Part shown: positions 16,138 through 24,768 of the stretch, piece by piece
How positions within the stretch are numbered: the first letter of the stretch is position 1
Layout: each line of letters begins with the position of its first letter
Assembly (NCBI GenBank): GCA_029237815.1
Contig: JAQZBP010000002.1
Location: 270,917-334,916, forward strand
Reading direction: 5' to 3'
Length of the DNA stretch: 64,000 nt
DNA from: Moraxellaceae bacterium
Lineage (GTDB): Bacteria; Pseudomonadota; Gammaproteobacteria; Pseudomonadales; Moraxellaceae
Translations under genes and position numbers: made by a program
Notes under the pieces: generated by a model
Databases searched by the model: none
The model's input: the letters and a program-made list of their open reading frames with translations, nothing else
Told to the model about the DNA's origin: nothing

Positions 16138-18816
16138 ATGACAGGAAAGTCAGGTCTCTCCTCCCCCGGCTCTGTACGCCTCCGGCGCGACGAGCTCCTG
16201 CAACTGCTCGACCGCAGTGCCGACTTTGCCCTGACGCTGCTGCTGGCGCCGGCCGGCTTCGGCAAGTCCACCCTGCTGAAGCAATGGCAGCAGCACCGCC
16301 CCGAGCTGCGCAGCACATTGCTGACGCTGGACCCCGGCGACGCCGACCCGGTGCGCTTCTTCCGCCGCCTCAACGAGGTGCTGCGCCACGCGGTACCCGA
16401 ATTCGACACGCTTTCCTACAACCACCTGAGCGCCGAGATCGCGCTGCCGCCCGCCATGGTGGCGGAATCCCTGGAGCAGGCGTTCGCCGCCGTGCGCGAG
16501 CCGCTCTGGCTGCTGCTGGACGACTTCCACCATGCCGGCACGCCCTTCATACAGGAGGTCATGGCCCTGCTGCTCGAGCGGCTGCCCGCGCATGTGCACA
16601 TCGTCATGACCACGCGCCGCCATCCCGACTTCTCGCTGAGCCGGCTCAAGCTCGAGGACCGGCTGCTGCTCATCGACGGGCACGACCTGCGCGTGAACGC
16701 CCCCCAGATCCGCCAGCTCGCCCAGCGCCTGCAGCTGTCGCTGACCGACGCAGAGGTCGGACGCCTGCTGGAGCTGACCGAAGGCTGGATGGCCGGCGTG
16801 CGGATCGCGCTGCTGGTGCAGTCACGCTCCGGCCCCGGCGCGCTGGAGCGCTTCAACGGCCGCCAGCCGGAAATCGTGGATTACTTTGCGCACGTGGTGC
16901 TGCGCGACCTGACGCCGGACCTGCGCGACTTCGTGCTCTGCACGGCGGCGCTGGAGGAATTCGACGCCACCTTCTGCGATGCCGTGCTCGCGCGCAGCGA
17001 CTCGGCGCGGCTGATCAACCTGGTGGCCCACCAGGCGCTGTTCCTGCAGGAATGCGAGGGCCGGCCCGGCTGGTACCGCTACCACCTGCTGTTCCAGGAC
17101 TTCCTGGAGAACCGCCTGCGTGTGGAAATGCCGGAACGGGTCGCACCGCTGCACGCGGCGGCCGCCGCCTACCTGCTGCGCCAGGGCGCCACCGAGCTCG
17201 CCCTGCAGCACAGTCAGCGCAGCTCGCCACAGAGCTTCGAACTCACCCTGAGCGATTGCTGCAAACTGTGGCTGAGCAAAGGTGACTACCCGTCGATCAT
17301 GCACTGGCTCGGCAACGTGCCCGAGGAGAAGCTGGCGGCGTCCAGCGACCTCGCCCTGCCCTTCATCAGCGCGCTCATCCTCTCCCGCCGCTTCAACCAG
17401 GCGCTCTATTACCTGGATGTGCTCGCGGCCACCGCGCCCGACGGCTCCACCATCCTCTTCCTGGAGATGATGCTGCAGCTGTTCCAGCACGACACCGACT
17501 TCCGCATGCACGCCGACCATGCCGTGCTGCTGGAATCCTGCCGGCACCACGACATCCGCGCCTTCAGCCTGGCCATGATCGCGTATCACCACATGCTGCA
17601 CGCCGACTTCGTGCCGGCGCGCAAATACGCGCTGCAGGCCAAGGCCGTGCTGGGCGAACTCGGTTATACGTATCTGGAGGCCTATGCGGACCTCATCCTG
17701 ATCCTGTGCGACCGCAACACCGGGCAGATCCTGGGAGCGATCCAGCGCGCGACCGACCTGGTGGAACGTACACGCGGACAACCGGAAAGCCCGGCCTGGG
17801 TGAACGCGACCACTGCCATGGCAGTGGTGCGCTACGAGCAGAACTGCCTCGACGAGGCGCAACGACTCTGCGAAGAGGCCCTGCCGCTGGTCAACACCGC
17901 CTGCGCCACGGAACTGCTGGTGGCGGTCTACCTGACGCTCTCCCGGCTGCTGGCGCACAAGGGCGAGCGGGCGCGCGCGCAGCGCCTGACGACTCAGCTG
18001 GGACGCATCCTGCAACTGGGGAACTACGACCGCTTCGTCGGCCAGCTCGCCTGTGAGGAACTGCTGCAGGCGATGGTCAGCGGCCGCAGCGAAGACGTGG
18101 AAAAAGTGGCGCGGCAGCACCAGCTACCGGAGCGTCTGGCCTGCGGGACCTGGCTGCAGTCGCGTCCCTACGAGGAAGGCTGGGAGCGCTACGGTCTTGC
18201 CGCCGCGCTCTACCTGCGCAGCCAGGGCCGGCCTCTCGAAGCCGAGGCGGTCCTGGCCGTGCTCTCGGTGTCTACCCATGAAGGCGGTGTTCTGGCTCGG
18301 GCCGTGGTCGTCGACGCCAACCGTGTCGTGTTGATGCACCAGCGCGGCGAGCCCGCGGCAGCCGCTTGCTGGCTGCAGCAGATGGTGCGCGAGCACGGCC
18401 TGCCCTGCATCAACCGTATCGTGTTCGACGAGGCCCCCGGCCTTGCCGACTGCATGCGCCAGGCGCACCAGCACTACCAGCTGACCCTGCCGGACGGCTA
18501 CCTGATGGTATTCCGCGACGTGCTTGCCGCCGGGGCCAGCGACGGAACCCCGGGCGTGGACAACACGGCACCCGCGCCGCTCACCGAGAAAGAAGTGGAG
18601 ATCCTGGACCTGCTGCAGAAAGGGCTGTCCAACAGCGCCATCAGCGCCGCCATCGGTATCGCCCTGTCGACGACCAAATGGCACCTGAAGAACATCTTCG
18701 CCAAGCTCGGCGTGGCCAACCGCACCGCCGCCATCCTGCGCGTGTCGCAGATGCTGCGGGAACGACCGGCCCGCCAGTCAGTGGCAAAGACTGAAGAGAT
18801 ATCGAACCGGGGCTGA
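16138..18816 (+). CDS. MalT-type (LAL) LuxR-family transcriptional activator
   Basis: 892 residues from the ATG at 16138 (AAGGGA upstream; another ATG at 16084 lacks a clear site). The N-terminal STAND NTPase has the P-loop APAGFGKST at 37-45 and a Walker B-like LLLDDFHH near 122-129. A long central helical repeat region follows. The C-terminal LuxR HTH is at about 812-873 (LTEKEVEILDLLQKGLSN, STTKWHLKNIFAKLGVANR). LAL proteins are ATP-dependent activators switched on by a small inducer. It is divergent from the dihaem cytochrome and haem oxygenase genes, the likely targets; the inducer may be their substrate (inference). Confidence 0.92.
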   Translation: MTGKSGLSSPGSVRLRRDELLQLLDRSADFALTLLLAPAGFGKSTLLKQWQQHRPELRSTLLTLDPGDADPVRFFRRLNEVLRHAVPEFDTLSYNHLSAEIALPPAMVAESLEQAFAAVREPLWLLLDDFHHAGTPFIQEVMALLLERLPAHVHIVMTTRRHPDFSLSRLKLEDRLLLIDGHDLRVNAPQIRQLAQRLQLSLTDAEVGRLLELTEGWMAGVRIALLVQSRSGPGALERFNGRQPEIVDYFAHVVLRDLTPDLRDFVLCTAALEEFDATFCDAVLARSDSARLINLVAHQALFLQECEGRPGWYRYHLLFQDFLENRLRVEMPERVAPLHAAAAAYLLRQGATELALQHSQRSSPQSFELTLSDCCKLWLSKGDYPSIMHWLGNVPEEKLAASSDLALPFISALILSRRFNQALYYLDVLAATAPDGSTILFLEMMLQLFQHDTDFRMHADHAVLLESCRHHDIRAFSLAMIAYHHMLHADFVPARKYALQAKAVLGELGYTYLEAYADLILILCDRNTGQILGAIQRATDLVERTRGQPESPAWVNATTAMAVVRYEQNCLDEAQRLCEEALPLVNTACATELLVAVYLTLSRLLAHKGERARAQRLTTQLGRILQLGNYDRFVGQLACEELLQAMVSGRSEDVEKVARQHQLPERLACGTWLQSRPYEEGWERYGLAAALYLRSQGRPLEAEAVLAVLSVSTHEGGVLARAVVVDANRVVLMHQRGEPAAAACWLQQMVREHGLPCINRIVFDEAPGLADCMRQAHQHYQLTLPDGYLMVFRDVLAAGASDGTPGVDNTAPAPLTEKEVEILDLLQKGLSNSAISAAIGIALSTTKWHLKNIFAKLGVANRTAAILRVSQMLRERPARQSVAKTEEISNRG

Positions 18817-18894
18817 GGCGAGGGCAGCGACCATGGCGGCGCCTGACAGTCAGGTCTTCGTTATCGTCGATCGATCCTTCCCGTCTGCTGCTCG

Positions 18895-21561
18895 CTAGCG
18901 AAACGTCTCCCGCCAGAAAATCACCGGCGTCTTGCCGCGATAGAGCCCGAAGCTCGCCCGACCGACCGCGTTCTCATCACCGGGGACGCTCTTGTTGTAG
19001 TCGTAGCGCAGCCAGGCAGGTCCGCTAACGGTGAACGTGAGCGCGCCGTCGTTGCCGTTGCCGGGCGCCGACAGGGTGAGCCGCCCTGCCCCGCTGCTGA
19101 AGCCGGTCCAGGCACTCACCATCGTCTCGCCCGCCTGCAAGTTGTTGGTGTAGCCGCCCAGGGTGAAGCTGCCCCAGGCCGGCGGCCCGGCTGGCGTCGC
19201 GCTGAGGGTGGTGCAGCTATCGTCCGTATTGGAAAAGAAGCCGCCGTTGCCGCTGGCGCCGATGGGCTTCCAGTATTCCAGCCGCACCGGCACGGCCAAG
19301 GCCAGGAGTTCCGAGCCGGCCGTGTTGTCCACCGCGAGGCGGCCGTAGCGCAGGCTCTGCGCGCCCAGGCCGACGGCATCGTTGACCGTGTCGCCGTCGG
19401 TATCGAGATCGAGCGTGTCGGCAGCCAGGACCGTGCCGTCGCCATCGATGGGGGCAAGCCCGGTGGCAAAAATCGAGAAGCTGCCATCCGGGCTGCTCGC
19501 CCGGCCGAGCGTCAGCTGGGCCGTCGCCGCGCTGCTGACGCCGTTGCTCCAGCTCCCGGTCAGCGCACTGGCGCCCAGCCGGCTGGTCAGTACGATGGGC
19601 GTCGTGCCCAGGTTGACCGCGCGGAAGCGCAACGCTGCCGCGCTCGCCAGATTGAGCCTGGCGAAGCTGCCGCTGTAGTTCAGGGTGGGGCTGTCGCTGG
19701 CATCCTCCGCGACCAGGGTGTAGCTCACGCCGAAGGCCTGGCCCATGTAGGTGAACGGCGTCGCGGCACTGCAGAAGGGCGTCAGCGCACTGGCCGTGAT
19801 CCGGAAGTGGTCGGGCGCGAAGCGGCCGAGATTGGCGGCCGTCCCGGCCAGGGTGCGGCCCGAGCCCAGATAGCTGCCGCCGTCCAGACGGGCGTGGAGG
19901 GTGATGATGCCGACCTCGCTGTAGTCGGGCGTCACCGTGACGGCGCCGCCGCTGAAGCCGCCCAGGCCGGCGGCATTGTCCAGTGTGCCCAGGGTGCCGC
20001 CCACCGGCTGGACCAGGGTGGCGCCCAGGCTGACCTGGGCCGGGGTCGGCTCCGCCCCGAAGCTGGCGGTCAGGGCGTTGTCGTAGAGACTGGCGCCGCT
20101 GTCGGGCAGGCCGTCGCCGTTGGCGTCGTCCGCTGCCTGCCAGCGCACAGCGCTAATAGTCGTGCTGAAGGCACTCCCGGCGCGGGCGAAGAGCGGGCCG
20201 CTGGCCGTCGTGGCCGTGGACGTGCCCGTCGCGCCGTTGGCCAGGCGGTCACCGCCGAAATCCAGGGCCAGACCGAAAGGGCGCGCAACCAGCACGCTGC
20301 TGCTGCCGTTGATGGGGGCGCTGGAGAAGCCCAGGCTGTCGTCACGCAGGTTCAGGCTGTATTTGCCCACGTCCGTACTGCCCAGGGTCAGGGTGAGCAC
20401 CCCGCTCGTGAAGTTTCCGCTCAGGTTATTGGCCGCCGGCGCGGCAATGGGCAGGCTGGTGCCACCCAGCGTGGGCGCGGCGCCACCGGGGTCCTGCACG
20501 TCGCGGGTCAGCCAGGCCTTGAGGTTCCTGCTGCCGGTATAGGTGTTCATCACGCCGCAGCCACTCCCGCCCGCGCTGCTCCAGAGCTCGACACGGACCT
20601 GGTGCGGCCGCCCGGCGACGACATCGCTGCCCAGGGGATCGGGCGTGGTGATGACGAAATAAGTGGAGGCATAGCTGAGGCTGCCCGAGGTGCTGGTCAC
20701 ACCCAGCGTGGTATCGCGCAGGGCCACGGTCAGGCTGCCGCCGCTGGCATTGGCAAGCCGCAGGGTGGCGGCGCCGTTGTCCGTCGCGGCAAAGGTGTAG
20801 CTGACAGCCCCGTTGTTGTCGGTATCGGGGGTGGGATTCAGCACGCCGTTGGCCGCGACCCTGCTCCAGTTGCCTCTGCCGGTGCTGGTACTGATCTGCA
20901 CCGTGCCCTGATAAGTGGTGACGACGCGGCCCAGCGGATCCGTTGCGCTGATCACCAGCTCCTGGCCCAGGCAGCTGGTGGCGCCCGGCGTGATGCTGAA
21001 GCCGGTGACCTTGGCGTTGGACCAGAGATTGGCCTGGGGGATGGTGAGGAACTTGCCCCTGCCGGGCGTGTCCCACAGCAGTTGCACCGAGGCCGAGCCG
21101 GTGCGCTCGTAATATTCCAGCTGTATGGGGTAGCGGCCGACCGCCAGGGTGTAGCCACCCGTGGCGCTGGTGGTGGCGGCGCTCTTGTCGGTCCAGCTGT
21201 TGATCAGGAGTTCGCCGGCATCGGCAAAGCTGCCGTTGCGGTTGAGGTCGACGTACAGGCGCACCCCGTCGTCGGCGATGGTCTGGAACTTGTGGCCGCC
21301 GGCGGTGGTGATCTCGAGGTCGCCGGTCCAGCGCACGCTGAAGTGATTGGCCGGCGTCGCGCCCGCGCCGGGCGTGCCGTTACCCCACCCGAAAGCGACC
21401 GTGGCATCGACCCGGGTCACGGCCGTGCCCGTGAAGAAGGCGCCCGAGCTGCCGCCCTGATCGTAATAAGCCCCGAGCAGGCCGTCGCCGGACCACACCG
21501 GGCCGGCCAGCATGAGCAGACCCAGTATCGGCAGAAGGCAGCGCAGCGCGGTTTTCATCAT
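18895..21561 (-). CDS. mshQ: MSHA biogenesis protein MshQ (PA14-like + DUF6701)
   Basis: 888 residues, signal peptide at 1-24. Residues 27-175 form a PA14-like beta-barrel (GLLGAYYDQGG, FSVRWTGDLEITTAGGHKF, IADDGVRLYVD). The remainder is a long beta-rich region ending in LRYDYNK, GRASFGLYRG and IFWRETFR, the signature end of DUF6701/MshQ proteins. It is the last gene of the MSHA operon, 10 bases after mshP. In other MSHA systems MshQ is a large surface or adhesin-like component of unknown exact role. Confidence 0.88.
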   Translation of the reverse strand: MMKTALRCLLPILGLLMLAGPVWSGDGLLGAYYDQGGSSGAFFTGTAVTRVDATVAFGWGNGTPGAGATPANHFSVRWTGDLEITTAGGHKFQTIADDGVRLYVDLNRNGSFADAGELLINSWTDKSAATTSATGGYTLAVGRYPIQLEYYERTGSASVQLLWDTPGRGKFLTIPQANLWSNAKVTGFSITPGATSCLGQELVISATDPLGRVVTTYQGTVQISTSTGRGNWSRVAANGVLNPTPDTDNNGAVSYTFAATDNGAATLRLANASGGSLTVALRDTTLGVTSTSGSLSYASTYFVITTPDPLGSDVVAGRPHQVRVELWSSAGGSGCGVMNTYTGSRNLKAWLTRDVQDPGGAAPTLGGTSLPIAAPAANNLSGNFTSGVLTLTLGSTDVGKYSLNLRDDSLGFSSAPINGSSSVLVARPFGLALDFGGDRLANGATGTSTATTASGPLFARAGSAFSTTISAVRWQAADDANGDGLPDSGASLYDNALTASFGAEPTPAQVSLGATLVQPVGGTLGTLDNAAGLGGFSGGAVTVTPDYSEVGIITLHARLDGGSYLGSGRTLAGTAANLGRFAPDHFRITASALTPFCSAATPFTYMGQAFGVSYTLVAEDASDSPTLNYSGSFARLNLASAAALRFRAVNLGTTPIVLTSRLGASALTGSWSNGVSSAATAQLTLGRASSPDGSFSIFATGLAPIDGDGTVLAADTLDLDTDGDTVNDAVGLGAQSLRYGRLAVDNTAGSELLALAVPVRLEYWKPIGASGNGGFFSNTDDSCTTLSATPAGPPAWGSFTLGGYTNNLQAGETMVSAWTGFSSGAGRLTLSAPGNGNDGALTFTVSGPAWLRYDYNKSVPGDENAVGRASFGLYRGKTPVIFWRETFR

Positions 21562-21571
21562 GCTTGCCGCC

Positions 21572-22054
21572 TCACAGCGTGGCCGTCAGGTCGACCTGAC
21601 GCGACACGTAATCCGGATTGTTGGCATAGCTGCCGAACTGGGCGCGAGCGCTCAGGGTGTACAGGTAAAATGTGTCGGGGCCTTCCACGAGGGCGCTGCT
21701 GCGGCTGCAGCCCACGGTCACGGCAAAGCCGTTCAGTGCGCCTGCCGTCAGGGTCAGGGTCTGGCTGGCCGGGCAGTTGCCCGTCGCGCGTATCTGGTAG
21801 AGCTGCCAGCTGATGCCGGCATTGGCCGCGGCCAGCGCCCGCGCCTGCTGCAGGCCGCTGCTGGCAATCGCGGTCTGTGCGCCGAACCAGCGCGCCATCA
21901 GCGCCAGCGCCAGCGCGACGATGGTAATGAAGAAAACGGCATAGGCCAGGGCAATGCCCTGCTGTCGCCGCCGCCCCTCCCCTGCTGCTGCCCGCATCGC
22001 TGCCCTGCTGTCAGATGCCATTCCAGATGTCATTTCAGATGCCGTTGTTGACAT
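21572..22054 (-). CDS. mshP: MSHA biogenesis protein MshP
   Basis: 160 residues if the ATG at 22054 is used; ATGs at 22030 and 22021 are also possible, and 22030 lies just after the mshO stop. The pattern is that of MshP/PilX-type minor pilin-like proteins: a charged n-region (GEGRRRQQG), one hydrophobic helix (IALAYAVFFITIVALALALMA) and a GLQQARALAAANAGISW segment. A Cys pair (GNCPAS and VGCSRS) probably forms a disulfide. It lies between mshO and mshQ, as in Vibrio. Confidence 0.82.
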   Translation of the reverse strand: MSTTASEMTSGMASDSRAAMRAAAGEGRRRQQGIALAYAVFFITIVALALALMARWFGAQTAIASSGLQQARALAAANAGISWQLYQIRATGNCPASQTLTLTAGALNGFAVTVGCSRSSALVEGPDTFYLYTLSARAQFGSYANNPDYVSRQVDLTATL

Positions 22055-22871
22055 GAACCTGCTCCAGGAGCCGCACCCGCTCCGTGCCGTCGCTGACCGT
22101 GATGGCCAGTGTCACCAGCGCGCTGCGCGCCGGCGTGCCGGGCGAATAGCTGAAGCTGCAGGCCGTGACCTTGCTGGCGGTCAGCGCACGGGCGGCGGTC
22201 GCGAGCGGCGCCACCGCTGCACTGGTCGGCTGCGCCGCCAGCAGCGCGTAGGCCTGGTAGCGGGTGAGCTGCCCCGTCGCGGTATCGCAGAGGTAGCTCA
22301 CCGGGGTGTCGATCACGTAGACGCGCTGGCGCGGCGAGGCGAAGGGAAACTGCTGCGGCGCCGAGAGCGTGACCAGGCTTTCGGCGCCGCCGCCCGCCAC
22401 CGTGAGGGCGGTGGTGGCAGGCGTGATCACGCTGTCGCCGGCATAGGCGTCGGCGCCGCTCTGGCCGGTGTGAAGGATCACCAGCCGGCTGCCGGCAGGA
22501 AGGCTGGCCGCGCCCAGGACCTGGAAGCTGCTGTCCGCCTGGGTGAAATCGAGGATGTCGGAGCCAGCCTGGTCGGAGTGCTGGGCCCGGTAACGGTAGG
22601 CGCCGCTGGCACGGATGAGTTCGAGGGCGTTGCCCGAGATGCGCAGGCTGTTGGGCAGGGCGCTGCGGATGTCGCGGGCCATGGTGTGCATGACGGACTG
22701 GGCGATATGGGTGAGCTCGGCACGGCGCTGTAGCTCGGCATAGCCGGCCAGTGGCCGGCTGGCCAGCACCATGACCAGGGCCGCGATGAGGCCGAGGAGA
22801 CTGATCACCAGGACCATCTCCACCAGAGTGAAGCCCCGCGAGCGGGCGGATGTGCGCACAGGAGCCGGCAT
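22035..22871 (-). CDS. mshO: MSHA minor pilin MshO
   Basis: 278 residues. The type III/IV prepilin signature is SRSRG-FTLVEMVLVIS, with cleavage after G13 and the conserved Glu at mature position 5. The C-terminal domain contains a Cys pair (SYLCDT and TACSFSY). The length fits a large minor pilin of the PilW/GspJ class. It begins 2 bases after mshD. Confidence 0.9.
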   Translation of the reverse strand: MPAPVRTSARSRGFTLVEMVLVISLLGLIAALVMVLASRPLAGYAELQRRAELTHIAQSVMHTMARDIRSALPNSLRISGNALELIRASGAYRYRAQHSDQAGSDILDFTQADSSFQVLGAASLPAGSRLVILHTGQSGADAYAGDSVITPATTALTVAGGGAESLVTLSAPQQFPFASPRQRVYVIDTPVSYLCDTATGQLTRYQAYALLAAQPTSAAVAPLATAARALTASKVTACSFSYSPGTPARSALVTLAITVSDGTERVRLLEQVHVNNGI

Positions 22872-22873
22872 GT

Positions 22874-23374
22874 TCAGTACCTCGTCTCCACGCCGGTGAG
22901 GGTGTGAATGCGCCCCAGGGCATCGGTCACGGTGACGTCCACCTGCAGCACCTGCCCCGCTGGTACGCCCTGGAAGGCGACGTTATCGGCCACCGTCACG
23001 GCAACCCGGTAATCGTCGAGGCCGGCGATGAGCGTGCCGCTCTGGTCGCGTACCAGTTGGTCGGGCAGGCCGCGGTAGTCGCAGATATTGTCATAGACAC
23101 TGCGGCCGCCGGCGTTGGGCGCCGGGCAGGCAGCGCCGGTCAGGGGATCCAGCGCCGGATCGGTGAAGGACTTGCTGAGGATTTCCTCCAGATAGGCCTC
23201 GGCAATGGCGCGTGCCTGCACGGCCAGCAGCGGGTCTGCGCTGCTGCCGCCGAAGCGGGCCATGGCCGCCAGCAGCGCCATGACGCCGACACTGAACACC
23301 ACCAGGGCGATCACCAGCTCCACCAGCGTCAGGCCACGCTGCCGGCATCCGCAGGACAGGCTGTTGCGTTTCAT
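22874..23374 (-). CDS. mshD: MSHA minor pilin MshD
   Basis: 166 residues with prepilin site CRQRG-LTLVELVIALVVFS (cleavage after G14). The Leu at mature position +1 in place of Phe is tolerated in minor pilins. A PilV/GspI-like pattern follows (QARAIAEAYLEEILSKSF), and a Cys pair (AACPAP and NICDYRG) is present. The start ATG overlaps the mshC stop as ATGA. Confidence 0.9.
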   Translation of the reverse strand: MKRNSLSCGCRQRGLTLVELVIALVVFSVGVMALLAAMARFGGSSADPLLAVQARAIAEAYLEEILSKSFTDPALDPLTGAACPAPNAGGRSVYDNICDYRGLPDQLVRDQSGTLIAGLDDYRVAVTVADNVAFQGVPAGQVLQVDVTVTDALGRIHTLTGVETRY

Positions 23375-23988
23375 CGCACATACCCCGTGCGCCCGCTGAA
23401 GGCGAAGCTGCGGGTGGACCCATCGTTGCCGATCGTCACGGTGACCTCGGCCAGCACCGAGCCGCCGGCGGGCGACGCACGCACCGTGCCGTCCGGACTG
23501 AAGATCAGGGTGTCGCCGGCCAGGGCGCCACTGGACTCCGTCAGCGTCAGGGTCATGCCGGCGGGCATGCTGCCGCTGGCATAGGCCAGGCCCGGGCTGC
23601 CCGGCACCTCAACCTGGCTGCCGGCCGCGTTGAAATCCGGCGCCAGCGCGGGCATGGCCGCGCAATTGGCATCGCGACGCAGGCTATAGCCGTTGACGGC
23701 ATTGAGTTGAAGCTGGACATGACAGCCCGTGGCCACCGCCAGCTGGTGGGCATAGCGCGACGCGCTCAGGACGTCATGGAAAAAGGAAGCGCGATGGAAG
23801 GACTCCGTGCTCAGGAAGCGGGGGCCGGCCAGCGCCGTCACCACGGCAATCAGCATGATCACCACCACCAGTTCGATCAGGGTAAAGCCCCGGCTCTCCT
23901 GCGAGAGCCGGGGAGTATTAGGGACGCGAGCCGCCGCGGCGCCGGTCGCCAGGAGGCCGGACCGGACCGGAGCGGAACACTGCCGCAT
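23371..23988 (-). CDS. mshC: MSHA minor pilin MshC
   Basis: 205 residues from the only usable ATG at 23988, 16 bases after the upstream pilin stop. The prepilin site SQESRG-FTLIELVVVIM comes after an unusually long leader of about 34 residues. The domain is of GspH/FimT type (ASRYAHQLAVATGCHVQLQLN, SPDGTVRASPAGG). The coding segment just before the cleavage site forms a perfect hairpin (see 23888-23913). In MSHA systems MshC is a minor pilin needed for assembly. Confidence 0.88.
   Translation of the reverse strand: MRQCSAPVRSGLLATGAAAARVPNTPRLSQESRGFTLIELVVVIMLIAVVTALAGPRFLSTESFHRASFFHDVLSASRYAHQLAVATGCHVQLQLNAVNGYSLRRDANCAAMPALAPDFNAAGSQVEVPGSPGLAYASGSMPAGMTLTLTESSGALAGDTLIFSPDGTVRASPAGGSVLAEVTVTIGNDGSTRSFAFSGRTGYVR
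23888..23913 (-). other. Perfect RNA hairpin inside the mshC leader
   Basis: On the minus strand CCCCGGCTCTC pairs with GAGAGCCGGGG around GCAG: 11 bp with no mismatch, encoding PRLSQESRG. There is no T-run, so it is not a standard terminator. Its place, about 90 bases after the major pilin stop, would suit mRNA stabilisation or partial attenuation, keeping pilin expression above that of minor pilins (inference). Confidence 0.55.
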
Positions 23989-24004
23989 GTCGCAATCCCG
24001 CCGA

Positions 24005-24469
24005 TCAGCAGCCCGTGGTCGTGGCAGCGCTGAAGTTCGGGGTGCCGCTGGCCGGTGCTGCCGTGTAGGTGAACGAGCAGTCGGCGGGGGTGGGGGCACT
24101 GGCCATCTGCACCGTGAGCACCGAGGTGGCCAGCGCGCCACCGCCAGACGTGGAGAAGTCCGGGCTGAGCTGCGCGGTGGCGACGATGCCGGCGGCATCG
24201 GCCGTGGGGTAACGGTTGATCATGGTGATGGCCGTGCCTTCCAGCGTGACGCTGGTACCGGCGGCCAGGCCACCGGAGAGCTGGGCGGCGTGCGCAATGG
24301 CCGAGCCCGCCCGCATCGACGCCAGGGCACCGCTCAGGGCTGCCCGGCGGGCGTCAGCGGAAAGATCGGCAAACCGCGGCAGCGCGAACGCCGCCAGAAT
24401 GCCAAGGACGGAAATGACGACCACAAGCTCGATAAGCGTGAAGCCGCGACTGCGTGACTGCAATTTCAT
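24005..24469 (-). CDS. MSHA pilin (MshA/MshB type)
   Basis: 154 residues; AGGTG about 7 bases before the ATG at 24469. The prepilin site is QSRSRG-FTLIELVVVISVLGILAAFALPRF, with cleavage after G9. The body has the MshA pattern (ARRAALSGALASMRAGSAIAH) and a C-terminal Cys pair (ADCSFTY and final TTTGC) forming the pilin D-loop. Vibrio has both MshA and MshB at this place; only one gene is present here, so it is probably the major pilin. It is Ala/Thr/Gly-rich. Confidence 0.87.
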   Translation of the reverse strand: MKLQSRSRGFTLIELVVVISVLGILAAFALPRFADLSADARRAALSGALASMRAGSAIAHAAQLSGGLAAGTSVTLEGTAITMINRYPTADAAGIVATAQLSPDFSTSGGGALATSVLTVQMASAPTPADCSFTYTAAPASGTPNFSAATTTGC

Positions 24470-24492
24470 AGGTACACCTGTAGGTTGTTAAC

Positions 24493-24768
24493 TTAGTTAG
24501 GTTCACGTTGATAGTCAGGCGGGCTGCCAGACCGCAAAGGCCAGGGCAGCCCGCCTGTGTTTGACGCCGGTGACGCGATCGCAACGACCGTGCCGCTGGC
24601 GTCATACTCGATTTGCCGTCTGCTCCCCTCCTGCTGATGGGCAAAACGGCAACGGTGCGGCGCTGGTGCCGACACCACATAGTTCACGCGCGCTGGCAGT
24701 GCGCCCGTGCGTTGCATCCAGGTCTCGACACACACAGCGTCCGCAGAGGGCGATGCAGGCGGCGGCAT
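24493..24768 (-). CDS. Small protein in the mshF position, no membrane helix
   Basis: 91 residues. The ATG at 24768 overlaps the mshG stop (TGATG), so translation is coupled. There is no hydrophobic helix and no signal peptide. The middle (CVETWMQRTGALPARVNY, HRCRFAHQQEGSRRQIEYD, ASGTVVAI) resembles the C-terminal end of pilin-like or MshF-like proteins, where a Cys-X-Phe strand precedes an IEYD-xx-GxV turn. Vibrio mshF encodes a larger protein at this locus. This may be a shortened MshF that kept only its periplasmic tail, or a remnant. Function unknown. Confidence 0.5.
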   Translation of the reverse strand: MPPPASPSADAVCVETWMQRTGALPARVNYVVSAPAPHRCRFAHQQEGSRRQIEYDASGTVVAIASPASNTGGLPWPLRSGSPPDYQREPN

